From Chloroflexota bacterium (lineage in GTDB: Bacteria; Chloroflexota; Anaerolineae; JAAYZQ01): DNA of 46,448 bases. Of this stretch, positions 25,528-33,794 are shown piece after piece; within the stretch, counting starts at the first letter, position 1, and each line of letters opens with the position of its first letter. The stretch covers positions 1-46,448 of the forward strand of contig JAGVRI010000023.1 of the NCBI GenBank assembly GCA_018606645.1, read 5' to 3'. A program made the position numbers and the translations under genes. Under the pieces are notes generated by a model. That model saw only the letters and a list, made by a program, of their open reading frames with translations, was not told the DNA's origin and searched no databases.

Positions 25528-26022
25528 ATGTTGCTTACCTCTAACTGGCGAATTGAGATTCAAGAACGGTGGGGTACGCAGCTCCTTGGTCATCTGGATC
25601 GACCCATCCGCGATGTATTATGGATCACCCGCTGCTCAAAGACCAAGAATGGGGTATGTTGTGGAATGCCTAAAGAGCTTTATGTCTCCGCAGTAAATAA
25701 GCATTTCTACCGGTTCGTGGAAGAGCGCGGAGTGCGGTACGGAGTGCTGTCTGACAAATACGGTCTTCATCTCGATGATGAAAGGCTACCATATTATGAT
25801 GTGCATCCCAGCCAGTTAACCAAACAAGATAGGCAACGGCTAGGCAGACTTGTGCGACACAAAGTTCTGGGCCAAGGATTTGATCAAGTTGTGTTCTACA
25901 GCCCCTCTCCTTTGATGAGCATACCATATTTCGAGATTCTCCACTATTCGGGCCTGAGAACCTTTTATACGACGAATTTGACGTTCTCCGAAAGGTGTGA
26001 AGCACTCAGTTGTCATCTTTGA
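25528..26022 (+). CDS. DUF6884-like protein, last gene of the island
   Basis: 164 residues. WITRCSKTKNG followed by KELYVSAVNKHFYRFVEERGVRYGVLSDKYGLHLDDERLPYYDV and a later YSPSPLMSIPYFEI fit the DUF6884 pattern (SCsk.K, y.s..f....., w.ilSakyGll.p...i..Yd). The biochemical role of the family is unknown to me; some members sit near TGT-like or nucleoside-modifying enzymes, so a part in base modification is possible. It follows the giant ATPase by 12 nt. Confidence 0.65.
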   Translation: MLLTSNWRIEIQERWGTQLLGHLDRPIRDVLWITRCSKTKNGVCCGMPKELYVSAVNKHFYRFVEERGVRYGVLSDKYGLHLDDERLPYYDVHPSQLTKQDRQRLGRLVRHKVLGQGFDQVVFYSPSPLMSIPYFEILHYSGLRTFYTTNLTFSERCEALSCHL

Positions 26023-26094
26023 GGGCGGTGTTGCGACACGAAAGACTCGAATACTGATATGCACCAGTTGAAACTGACCCCCGGCGCTGCGCGT

Positions 26095-26122
26095 TTGACA
26101 ATTCCGCCGCGCCGTGTATAAT
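26095..26122 (+). promoter_or_regulatory. Promoter of the T-box/pheST operon
   Basis: TTGACA (26095-26100), 16-nt spacer, TATAAT (26117-26122), directly upstream of the T-box leader. Confidence 0.85.
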
Positions 26123-26129
26123 ACGCCTC

Positions 26130-26440
26130 AGTACAGTACAAAAGGCGATGACGGAGAAGAGTAGGCGGGAGGACGCCCTCAGGGAGGCCGGGTCGTGGAC
26201 TGGAAGCCCGGCCGGAAACGACCCCGCTGAAGTTCGCTCCTGAGCCGACGGGGGAACGCGGCGCACCCGGACCCACCGGGCGCGCAGCCAGTAGTCCGCT
26301 CCGGATGCCCACCGTTATCGGGGCCGCCGATCGCAAGCGGAGGCGCTGCTGTCGGTAACGAGAGGGCCGACGCGTCGGCCAATCAGGGTGGTACCACGGG
26401 AGAAATGCGCTCTCGTCCCTGAGGGGCGGGAGCGTTTGAT
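26130..26440 (+). ncRNA. T-box riboswitch (tRNA-Phe responsive) with terminator, upstream of pheS
   Basis: The leader opens with GATGACGGAGAAGAGTA (26147-26163), the usual 5' side of T-box Stem I. A TTC triplet (26233-26235) in CTGAAGTTCGCTC is the probable specifier for phenylalanine. The T-box core AGGGTGGTACCACGG is at 26385-26399; its UGGU pairs with a tRNA acceptor end having A at position 73, as tRNA-Phe has. The terminator hairpin CGCTCTCGTCCC / GGGGCGGGAGCG (26408-26434, about 12 bp with wobble pairs) is followed by a T-rich run. Uncharged tRNA-Phe should favour read-through into pheST. Confidence 0.93.
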
Positions 26441-26460
26441 TTTGATTCGCAGGAGGTGCC

Positions 26461-27489
26461 ATGCTGGAACCGTTGAACCAACTGGAAGAGGAGGCGCGGG
26501 CCGCGCTCGAAGCGGCCGCCGACCCCGGCGCATTGGCCGCCTGGCGGACCACCTACCTGGGCCGCCGGGGCAAGGTCACCGAGGCGGTCAAGGCCCTGGC
26601 GACTCTGCCCGCAGCGGAACGACCGGCCTATGGCCGCCGGGTCAACGAGATCAAAGAGGCGCTGGAAGCGGCCTACGAGGCCAGAGCCGAGGCGCTGCGC
26701 CAGGCCTCCCTGGCTCAGGCGTGGGTCGCCGACCAGGTGGATGTCACCCTGCCCGGCCGCCCCATCCGGCCCGGCCGGCTCCATCCCAGCACCCAGACCT
26801 TGCGCGAGATCTATCGCATCTTTGCCGAGATGGGCTTCCAGGTCTACCGCAGCCGGGACGTGGAGACGGACGAGATGAACTTTACCCTGCTCAACATGCC
26901 GCCGCACCATCCGGCGCGGGATATGTGGGATACCTTCTATACCACCCGGCCCGGGGTGATCCTGCGCACCCATACCTCGCCGGGCCAGATCCGGGCGATG
27001 CGCGATTACTGCCCAGAGCCGATCCGGGTCATCCTGCCCGGCATGTGCTATCGCTACGAACAGATCACCGCCCGCTCCGAGATCATGTTCAACCAGGTGG
27101 AGGGCCTGGCCGTGGGCCGGAATATCACCATGGCGAACCTGAAGGGGACCATTGTGGATTTCGCGCGGCGGATGTTCGGCGAAGGACGGCGGGTCCGCTT
27201 CCGCGCCAGCCACTTTCCCTTCACCGAACCCAGCGCCGAAGTGGACATGGATTGTATCCTGTGCGGCGGCAAGGGCTGCCGGGTGTGCAAGTACACCGGC
27301 TGGCTGGAGATCATGGGCTCCGGAATGGTCCACCCGGTGGTGCTCAAGAATGGCGGCTACGATCCCGATGTCTATTCCGGCTTTGCCTTCGGGATGGGGC
27401 CGGAACGGATCGCCATGCTCAAGCACGGCATCGAGGATATTCGCTACTTCTGGGCCAACGACCTGCGCTTCCTGCAGCAGTTTGGATAA
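26461..27489 (+). CDS. pheS: Phenylalanyl-tRNA synthetase alpha subunit
   Basis: 342 residues, standard size. N-terminal helical tRNA-binding arm (1-90), then the class II catalytic core: motif 2 region FRASHFPFTEPSAEVDMDC, an additional Cys-rich insert CILCGGKGCRVCKYTGW, and motif 3 GFAFGMGPERIAMLKHGI. PGRPIRPGRLHP and the HHPARDMWDTFY segment are hallmarks of PheS. AGGAGG precedes the ATG. It is controlled by the T-box and cotranscribed with pheT. Confidence 0.97.
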   Translation: MLEPLNQLEEEARAALEAAADPGALAAWRTTYLGRRGKVTEAVKALATLPAAERPAYGRRVNEIKEALEAAYEARAEALRQASLAQAWVADQVDVTLPGRPIRPGRLHPSTQTLREIYRIFAEMGFQVYRSRDVETDEMNFTLLNMPPHHPARDMWDTFYTTRPGVILRTHTSPGQIRAMRDYCPEPIRVILPGMCYRYEQITARSEIMFNQVEGLAVGRNITMANLKGTIVDFARRMFGEGRRVRFRASHFPFTEPSAEVDMDCILCGGKGCRVCKYTGWLEIMGSGMVHPVVLKNGGYDPDVYSGFAFGMGPERIAMLKHGIEDIRYFWANDLRFLQQFG

Positions 27490-27516
27490 TCGGCCGAGGA
27501 CCGCGAGGATAGAGCC

Positions 27517-29994
27517 ATGAAAGTACCGATCAGTTGGTTAAAAGAGTATGTCGAGATTCCCATCCCCCTGGAACCGTTGGCCGAGCGGCTGACGATGGCC
27601 GGGCTGGAGGTGGCGGCCATCGAACGGATCGGCGATTGGTGGGACCGGGATCGGATCGTCGTCGGCGAGGTGGTGGAGGTGCGGCCCCATCCCAATGCCG
27701 ACCGCCTGGTGCTGGCCCGCGTCGCCTACGGGGGGCCTGAGGTGGAAGAGTGCGTCACCGGCGCGCCGAACCTCTTTCCCTACAAGGGGCGGGGCCGGGT
27801 GAGCCTGAAGGTGGCCTTTGCCATGGAAGGGGCCGAGCTGTACGACGGCCATCAGGAGGGGTTTGTCAAGACCCGCCTCAAGCCGACCAAAATCCGGGGG
27901 GTGCCCTCCCGGGCGATGGTCTGCTCAGAGAAGGAACTGGGCCTGTCGGAGGACCACGAGGGCATCCTCATCCTGCCCGACGACGCGCCGGTGGGCGTGC
28001 CCCTGGCCGATTACCTGGGCGACGCCGTCCTCGACCTCGACCTGACGCCCAATCTGGCGCGCTGCCTGAGCGTCATCGGCGTGGCCCGTGAGGTGGCGGC
28101 GCTCACCGGAGGGAGGCTGCGCTATCCCGATACGAGCTGGCGGACCGAGGGGCCGCCGGCTGCCGATCTGGCCCGCGTTCAGATCGCCGACCCGGAACTG
28201 TGCGCTCGCTATATCGCCACCCTCATCCGTGGCGTGCAGATCGGCCCTTCTCCCTACTGGATGCAATCCCGCTTGCGCAAGGCCGGGATGCGACCGATCA
28301 ACAACGTGGTGGATATCACCAACTATGTCATGCTGGAATGGGGCCAGCCGCTCCACGCCTTTGACTATGACAAGCTCGTCGCCCGCGCCGGGGGCGATAT
28401 CCCGACGATCATTGTCCGCCGCGCCAGGCCGGGCGAGACGATGACCACCCTCGATGGCATCGCCCGGACCTTTACCGAGGACACGCTGCTGATCTGCGAT
28501 ACGGCCGGCCCGATCGCCGTGGCCGGCGTCATGGGCGGACTGGAGACCGAGATTGACGACGGGACGCGGAACATCCTGCTCGAAGCGGCCAACTTTGATT
28601 TCATCAGCATCCGGCGCACGACGCAGGCGCTGAAATTGCCCAGCGAGGCCAGTCTGCGGTTTGGCAAAGGCATCCACCCGGCGCTGGCCGAGCCGGCGGC
28701 GCGGCGGGCCAGTGAGCTGATGCGCGTCCTGGCCCAGGGGACGCTCGCCCAGGGGATGGTGGACGCCTATCCCCGCCCGGCGGCGCCGGTGGTCATCTCC
28801 CTGACCACCTCGGAGGTGGAACGCAATCTGGGCCTGTCGTTCAGTCTGGCCGAGATCGCCGGCTTTTTGGAGCCGCTGGAGTTTCGATGTGAACCGGTGG
28901 CGGCGGACACGCTCCGTGTCACCGTCCCCGACCACCGGTTGGATTGTCAGTACCCGGCCGATCTGATCGAAGAGATCGCCCGCGTCTATGGCTATGACCG
29001 CATTCCGGTCATCGAGCTGGCCGATCGGCTGCCGCCGCAGCGGGCGAACCGCGCCCTGGAGCTGGAGGAGAAGGTGCGAGACGTGCTGGTGGGCTGCGGC
29101 CTGCAGGAGGTGATCACCTACTCGCTGACCCATCCGGCGCGGGAGGCCGCCCTGATCCCCGGTCAGGGTGGGGAGGCTCAGCCCCCGGCCTATGTCACCA
29201 TCGCCAACCCGATCAGTCCCGAGCGGGTGGTCATGCGGCGCAGCCTGCTGGCCAGTGTACTGGAAGCGGCGGCGGCGAACCTGCGCTTCCAACCGCGGGT
29301 GACCATCTTTGAGGTCGGCAAGGTCTTTATCCCGGCGCCCGATGCGGAGTTGCCCGACGAACCACGCCGCCTGGCGATCGTCATGACCGGCCCTCGCCAG
29401 GATCGCCATTGGCTGGCGAGCGCGGAGCCGGACCTGGATTTCTTTGATCTGAAGGGGGTGGTCGAGGCGTTGCTGGAGCGGCTGCATGTGACCGGGGCCT
29501 GCTATGAACCGGCGGATCATCCGAGCTTCCAGCCGGGGCGCACGGCCCGTCTGCGCCTTGGGGAGACCGAGATCGGATTCCTGGGCGAGGTCCATCCCAG
29601 GGTCCGCGAAGCGTTTGACCTGCCCGAACGGCGCGTCGCCGCAGCCGACCTGGACCTGGAGGCGTTGCTCAGCCGGGTGCCTCCCGGCTGGCGGGTTGAG
29701 CCGATCTCGGTCTATCCGGCCGTGCTGCAGGACCTGGCGGTGGTGGTGGCGGAGGAGGTGCCGGCGGCGAGGGTCCGCGATCTGATCCTCGAAGCCGGCG
29801 GCTTCCTGCTCAAGGAGGCGCGGCTCTTTGATGTCTACCGGGGCGAGCCGGTCCCGCCGGGGAAAAAGAGCCTGGCCTATGCCCTCACCTTCCAGGCGCC
29901 GGACAAGACGCTGCACGAGGCGATTGTCGCCCGGCAGGTGCAGCGGATTGTGCAGCGGCTGCGGCAGGAGGTGGGGGCCGAGTTGCGCGGGTAG
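27517..29994 (+). CDS. pheT: Phenylalanyl-tRNA synthetase beta subunit
   Basis: 825 residues, standard full-length PheT. Domains in order: N-terminal MKVPISWLKEYVEIP, EMAP/OB tRNA-binding domain (about 40-155), B3/B4 editing domain (about 215-400; RPINNVVDITNYVM and GQPLHAFDYDKL), B5 domain (about 425-500), catalytic-like domain (about 510-720), and the C-terminal anticodon-binding FDX-ACB fold (about 730-825; YPAVLQDLAVVV...). It lies 27 nt after pheS. Confidence 0.97.
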   Translation: MKVPISWLKEYVEIPIPLEPLAERLTMAGLEVAAIERIGDWWDRDRIVVGEVVEVRPHPNADRLVLARVAYGGPEVEECVTGAPNLFPYKGRGRVSLKVAFAMEGAELYDGHQEGFVKTRLKPTKIRGVPSRAMVCSEKELGLSEDHEGILILPDDAPVGVPLADYLGDAVLDLDLTPNLARCLSVIGVAREVAALTGGRLRYPDTSWRTEGPPAADLARVQIADPELCARYIATLIRGVQIGPSPYWMQSRLRKAGMRPINNVVDITNYVMLEWGQPLHAFDYDKLVARAGGDIPTIIVRRARPGETMTTLDGIARTFTEDTLLICDTAGPIAVAGVMGGLETEIDDGTRNILLEAANFDFISIRRTTQALKLPSEASLRFGKGIHPALAEPAARRASELMRVLAQGTLAQGMVDAYPRPAAPVVISLTTSEVERNLGLSFSLAEIAGFLEPLEFRCEPVAADTLRVTVPDHRLDCQYPADLIEEIARVYGYDRIPVIELADRLPPQRANRALELEEKVRDVLVGCGLQEVITYSLTHPAREAALIPGQGGEAQPPAYVTIANPISPERVVMRRSLLASVLEAAAANLRFQPRVTIFEVGKVFIPAPDAELPDEPRRLAIVMTGPRQDRHWLASAEPDLDFFDLKGVVEALLERLHVTGACYEPADHPSFQPGRTARLRLGETEIGFLGEVHPRVREAFDLPERRVAAADLDLEALLSRVPPGWRVEPISVYPAVLQDLAVVVAEEVPAARVRDLILEAGGFLLKEARLFDVYRGEPVPPGKKSLAYALTFQAPDKTLHEAIVARQVQRIVQRLRQEVGAELRG

Positions 29995-30029
29995 CGAGGG
30001 AGTTCCCATGCCCGGCGGGGCGCCATGAG

Positions 30030-30440
30030 GGATGAAAATATCGAGGCCGGCGGCGGAAGCCTCGACTCCTCGTGGGGGAGTGGAGCCTTCAGGCGGTCTT
30101 CCGGCGGAAGCCTTGACTCCGGGTAGGGGAGTGGAGCCTTCAGGCGGTTTTCCGGCTAAAGCCTCGACTCCCGGAGTGGAGCCTTCAGGCGGTCTTCCGG
30201 CGGAAGCCTCGACTCCTGGTGGGGGAATGGAGCCTTCAGGCGGTGGTCCGGCTAAAGCCTCGACTCCTGGTGGGGGAGTGGAGCCTTCAGGCGGTGGACC
30301 GGCGGAGGCCTCGACTCCTGGTAGGGGAGTGGAGCCTTCAGGCGGTCGACCGGCTAAAGCCTCGACTCCTGGTGGGGGAATGGAGCCTTCAGGCGGTGGA
30401 CCGGCGGAAGCCTCGACTCCCGGGTGCGGGGAGCGGTCTA
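30030..30440. repeat. Tandem 51-bp repeat array (family A)
   Basis: Unit starts (GGAGCCTTCAGGCGG) fall at about 30082, 30133, 30178, 30229, 30280, 30331 and 30382. The period is exactly 51 bp except for one unit shortened to 45. Each unit has the GGAGCCTT arm, a variable trinucleotide after GGCGG(T), CCGGCTAAAGCC or CCGGCGGAAGCC, and CTCGACTCC. CTAAAG and CGGAAG variants largely alternate. Because 51 is a multiple of three, the array stays open in several frames and yields a spurious 161-residue frame; I see no start or RBS to support it. Confidence 0.9.
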
Positions 30441-30597
30441 TTTTCAAGGGAGTTGCCATGCCCGGCAGGGCGCCACGAGGGATGAAAATATCGAGTCAAC
30501 GAATGGGAAACGAATAAACGAATGGGCACTCCGTCGGCGTAGGCCGGCGGCCAGCCGAAGGCTCTTGAGGGGCGATTTCAATCGCGGTGTATTCGAA
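30440..30597. repeat. Repeat families D and C upstream of the radical SAM gene
   Basis: Family D (about 30457-30530): GCCATGCCCGG, GGCGCCACGAGGGATG, AAAATATCG and then GAATGGGAAACGAATAAACG. Family C (about 30530-30595): GTCGGCGTAGGCCGGC hairpin, AGCCGAAGGCTCTTG and GGGCGATTTCAATCGCGG. The coding region begins directly after the family-C unit. A lone D unit also follows pheT at about 30007-30040. Confidence 0.8.
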
Positions 30598-30600
30598 GGG

Positions 30601-31551
30601 ATGACCGAACCTGGGTATCTGGCGCTGTTCCGTACCGGAGAGCTGGCGCGCCGCATCGAGGCGGCGTGGGCCATGCTGTCGCCGTGCGAGCTGTGTCCCC
30701 ACCGCTGCCGGGTGGACCGACTCGGCGGGGAGCGGGGCGTGTGTCGCATGGGCGACCAGGTGGTGGTGTCGAGCTGGAACCTCCATCAGTGGGAAGAGCC
30801 GCCCATCAGCGGGACGCGGGGATCGGGCACGATCTTTTTTTCGGGTTGCACGGGGCGGTGCCGGTTCTGCCAGAACTATCCGATCAGCCAACTGGGGTAC
30901 GGGCAACCGTTTCCCATCGAGCGCCTGGCGGAGATGATGCTGGAACTGCAGAGGAAGGGGGCGCACAACATCAATTTTGTGACGCCGACCCATTTCATGC
31001 CCCACATTCTGGCCGCCCTGCCCCATGCGATTGAGGGCGGGCTGCGGCTGCCGCTGGTGTACAACACCAGCGGCTACGAGCGGGTCGAGGCGCTGCGGTT
31101 GCTCGAGGGGGTGGTGGACCTCTGGCTGCCGGATAGCAAGTATGCCGACAATGCGGTCGCGCGGCGGCTGTCCGGCTTTCGCAACTATGTGGAGCACAAC
31201 CGCGCGGCGCTGCGTGAGATCTATCGCCAGGTGGGGGAGGAGCTGGTATTGGATGAGAACGGCATCGCCCGGCGCGGGCTGATCATCCGCCACATGGTCC
31301 TGCCCGATGGGCTGGCCGGGACGCGGGAGGTCCTGCGCTGGATCGCCGACGAACTCTGTCCCCGCGTTCACGTTAGCGTGATGGACCAGTATTTTCCGGC
31401 CTATCAGGCGGTGGGGGACCCGGTCCTGGGGCGCAAGATCACCTGGGAGGAGTACCAGGAGGCCCTGGCGGCGCTGGAGGCCGCCGGCCTGGACAACGGT
31501 TGGGTTCAGACCACCCTCGAAGACGAGTTGGTGGAGGCAGGTTTCATTTAG
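30601..31551 (+). CDS. PflX-type radical SAM protein (pyruvate-formate-lyase-activase homologue)
   Basis: 316 residues. Radical SAM motif CTGRCRFC (Cys83, 87, 90) binds the 4Fe-4S cluster and S-adenosylmethionine. An N-terminal Cys set (C29, C32, C36, C48 in [11 protein letters not shown]...GVC) suggests a further cluster. [16 protein letters not shown] and [11 protein letters not shown] match the COG1313 (PflX) family. The substrate of this family is unknown; a glycyl-radical activase role is only suggested by homology and no glycyl-radical enzyme is encoded nearby. The start is taken at 30601 because everything upstream is repeat DNA. Confidence 0.85.
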   Translation: MTEPGYLALFRTGELARRIEAAWAMLSPCELCPHRCRVDRLGGERGVCRMGDQVVVSSWNLHQWEEPPISGTRGSGTIFFSGCTGRCRFCQNYPISQLGYGQPFPIERLAEMMLELQRKGAHNINFVTPTHFMPHILAALPHAIEGGLRLPLVYNTSGYERVEALRLLEGVVDLWLPDSKYADNAVARRLSGFRNYVEHNRAALREIYRQVGEELVLDENGIARRGLIIRHMVLPDGLAGTREVLRWIADELCPRVHVSVMDQYFPAYQAVGDPVLGRKITWEEYQEALAALEAAGLDNGWVQTTLEDELVEAGFI

Positions 31552-31571
31552 CAAAGAAAGGAGATCCGACC

Positions 31572-32006
31572 ATGCTGCAGGACTTTAAAAATTTCATCAT
31601 GCGCGGGAACGTGCTCGATCTGGCGGTGGCGGTGATCATCGGCGGCGCCTTTGGCAAGATCGTCAGTTCCCTGGTGAACGACATTCTGATGCCGCCCATC
31701 GGGCTGCTGCTGGGCAAGGTGGATTTCGCCAACCTGTTCATTAACCTTTCGGGCACCCATTACGCCAGCCTGGCCGAAGCGCAACAGGCGGGAGCGGCGA
31801 CGATCAATTACGGCCTGTTCCTGAACACGATCATCGAGTTCCTGTTTGTGGCGGCGGCTGTCTTTTTGCTGGTGCGGACGGTCAGCCGGTTGCAGCGCCC
31901 GGCGCCGGCGGCCGAGCCGACGACCAAGGAGTGCCCCTATTGCCTGTCCACCATTCCGCTCAAGGCGACGCGCTGCGCCTATTGCACTGCGGAACTGAAG
32001 GAGTAG
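31572..32006 (+). CDS. mscL: Large-conductance mechanosensitive channel with C-terminal zinc ribbon
   Basis: 144 residues. N-terminal [40 protein letters not shown] is the canonical MscL first helix and gate, and the second transmembrane helix is [20 protein letters not shown]. The usual C-terminal helical bundle is replaced or extended by a Cys4 zinc ribbon, [18 protein letters not shown]. It releases osmolytes under membrane tension. AAAGGAG precedes the ATG; it starts 20 nt after the radical SAM gene. Confidence 0.95.
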   Translation: MLQDFKNFIMRGNVLDLAVAVIIGGAFGKIVSSLVNDILMPPIGLLLGKVDFANLFINLSGTHYASLAEAQQAGAATINYGLFLNTIIEFLFVAAAVFLLVRTVSRLQRPAPAAEPTTKECPYCLSTIPLKATRCAYCTAELKE

Positions 32007-32007
32007 C

Positions 32008-32220
32008 CAGGCCCAGCGGGGGAGTCGAGCCTTCAGGCGGGTTGACCGGCGGAAGTCTCGACTCCGGGTGAGGGAGGAAGGCCCCTCCGGCCAGCCCCCT
32101 CCCCGCACGCGGGGAGGGGGTGAGGGGGTGGGGTGATCGGGCGCGCGGGGAGTGGAGCCTTCAGGCGGGTTGGCCGGCGGAAGTCTCGGCCCCCGCGCGT
32201 GGCGAGCGGTCTATTTTGGA
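32008..32220. repeat. Composite of family A and B repeats
   Basis: Two family-A half units (GGAGCCTTCAGGCGG near 32022 and 32154) flank a family-B palindrome CCCCCTCCCCGC / GCGGGGAGGGGG (about 32095-32120) and GGGGTGATCGGGC. It fills the gap between mscL and larA. Confidence 0.8.
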
Positions 32221-32241
32221 AGGGAGCGATAGCGACGGCTT

Positions 32242-33492
32242 ATGATCAGGATCGTGCCACTGCCCTATGGCCAGGGGACGCTGCCGGCGCGCCTGCCGGA
32301 GGCAAACCTGGAAGCCATCCTGCTGCCGCGCCAGGAGGAGGAAGCCGGAGATGAGGCCACCCTGCTGCGGGAAGCGATGGCGCGACCGATCGGCGCGCCC
32401 CCGCTCCGCGAACTGGTCCGACCCCACCAGCGGGTGGCGATCGTCACCAGCGATCTGACCCGCCCGTGCCCCTCTGAGCGGCTGCTGCCGTTGATCCTGG
32501 AGGAGTTGGCCGCGGCGGGAGTGCCGGACTCGCAGGTGACGGTGGTCCTGGCGCTGGGGCTCCATCGGCCCATGACCGAGGGGGAAATCCGGGCGGCGGT
32601 GGGGGAGGCTGTCGTTCGGCGGGTGCGGGTCATCAACCACGACCCGCAGGATACCGTCCGGCTGGGCGTCACCTCGGCCGGGACGCCAGTGGAGGTCTTT
32701 CGACCGGTGGTCGAGGCTGAGGTGCGCATCTGCCTGGGGAACCTGGAACTGCACTACTTTGCCGGCTATTCCGGCGGGGCGAAGGCGATCCTGCCCGGCT
32801 GCGCCTCCAAGGCGGCGATCCGCGCCAACCACGCGATGATGGTCCGGCGGGAGGCATCGGCCGGCCGGCTGGAGGGCAATCCGGTCCGCGCCGACATCGA
32901 GGAGGGCGCGGCCATGGTCGGCGTGGATTTCATCCTCAACGTGGTGGTTGATGGCCATCACCGCATCGTCGGGGCGGTGGCCGGCGACGGACGGCTGGCC
33001 TATCGGCAGGGGTGTGACATGGTAGCCCGCCGGGCCATGGTCCCGATCGAGCGACGGGCGGACATTGTCCTGGTCAGCGCCGGCGGCTATCCGAAAGATG
33101 TGAACCTGTACCAGGCGCAGAAGGCCCTCGACAATGCGGCCTATGCGGTCCGAGAGGGCGGGATTGTGATCCTGGTCGCCGAGTGCCGGGAGGGGATGGG
33201 GAATCAGACCTTTGAAAGCTGGATGACGACCGCCACGTCGCCCGGCGAGCTGCTGGGTCGGATCCAGCAGGAGTTTGTCCTGGGAGGGCACAAGGCGGCG
33301 GCGATCGCCTCGGTGCTCCAGCGGGCCAGCGTCTATCTCGTGTCGGCGCTGCCGGAAGAGCTGGTGCGACGCTGCGGCCTGGTGCCGTTTGCCGATCCAG
33401 ATGCAGCGCTGCAAACGGCCCTGGGGGAACGGGGGGCCGATGCCCGTATCCTGGTGATGCCCGAAGGCAGTTCGATCCTGCCCACCTGCTGA
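32242..33492 (+). CDS. larA: LarA-family nickel-pincer racemase/epimerase
   Basis: 416 residues. The LarA family uses the nickel-pincer nucleotide cofactor. Visible landmarks match Lactobacillus LarA: SDLTRP (70-75), His108 (LGLHRPMTEGE), His171 (LELHYFAGYSGG), Lys181 (GGAKAILPG), the lysine position that binds the cofactor, and His197 (IRANHAMM). The substrate (lactate or another 2-hydroxyacid) cannot be read from the sequence. No larB, larC or larE gene is next to it. Nickel use links it loosely with the hydrogenase operon. Confidence 0.9.
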   Translation: MIRIVPLPYGQGTLPARLPEANLEAILLPRQEEEAGDEATLLREAMARPIGAPPLRELVRPHQRVAIVTSDLTRPCPSERLLPLILEELAAAGVPDSQVTVVLALGLHRPMTEGEIRAAVGEAVVRRVRVINHDPQDTVRLGVTSAGTPVEVFRPVVEAEVRICLGNLELHYFAGYSGGAKAILPGCASKAAIRANHAMMVRREASAGRLEGNPVRADIEEGAAMVGVDFILNVVVDGHHRIVGAVAGDGRLAYRQGCDMVARRAMVPIERRADIVLVSAGGYPKDVNLYQAQKALDNAAYAVREGGIVILVAECREGMGNQTFESWMTTATSPGELLGRIQQEFVLGGHKAAAIASVLQRASVYLVSALPEELVRRCGLVPFADPDAALQTALGERGADARILVMPEGSSILPTC

Positions 33493-33499
33493 CCTTTGG

Positions 33500-33680
33500 C
33501 TGAGGGGCGATTTGCTGGTTGAGCCCGCCGCTTCGAGCGGCGGGCGAACGTGCTCCGCCCCCCTCTGGGAGTCGAGGCTTCAGCCGGAGGGCCGCCTGAA
33601 CGCTCCCCTCCCCGCGTGCCCGATTACCCCACCCCCACACCCCCTCCCCGCGTGCGGGGAGGGGGCCGAGGGGAGGGGTT
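33500..33680. repeat. Composite of repeat families E (inverted), A and B
   Basis: Family E in reverse orientation (GCCCGCCGCTTCGAGCGGCG, about 33524-33545), an inverted family-A fragment (GGGAGTCGAGGCTTCAGCC, about 33567-33585) and a family-B palindrome (about 33638-33664). No gene is supported. Confidence 0.75.
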
Positions 33681-33705
33681 TTTCCCGCAACCATCGGTCT
33701 GGAAT

Positions 33706-33757
33706 TTGACTGAATCGGGATCTTGGGCTATGCTATTTATATACCCATGTGGGGTAT
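33706..33757 (+). promoter_or_regulatory. Promoter with CsoR-like operator ahead of the FmdB-type gene
   Basis: TTGACT (33706-33711), 17-nt spacer, TATGCT (33729-33734). An inverted repeat ATACCC-ATGTG-GGGTAT (33741-33757) sits over the predicted transcription start. ATACCC.../...GGGTAT resembles operators of the CsoR/CstR/RcnR family of metal- or persulfide-sensing repressors; the match is by eye only. Confidence 0.5.
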
Positions 33758-33794
33758 CATATTACGGCGATCGGGTGAGTTCGGAGGTGGGCGG

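Noticed and set aside
26023..26460. tRNA genes in the long hairpin-rich leader
   Set aside because: The hairpins and AGGGTGGTACC core are those of a T-box leader; no cloverleaf could be drawn here or elsewhere in the window.
30082..30432. CRISPR array
   Set aside because: Units are contiguous with no unique spacers of constant length, the variable part is 3-6 nt, and no cas gene is present.
27925..30459. An 844-residue open frame on the minus strand opposite pheT and the repeat array
   Set aside because: Antisense shadow of pheT extended through the 51-bp repeats, which are open in several frames.
30032..30517. A 161-residue repetitive protein from the 51-bp array
   Set aside because: The period is a multiple of three, so it stays open by construction; no RBS or start context, and the same repeats occur dispersed in non-coding DNA.
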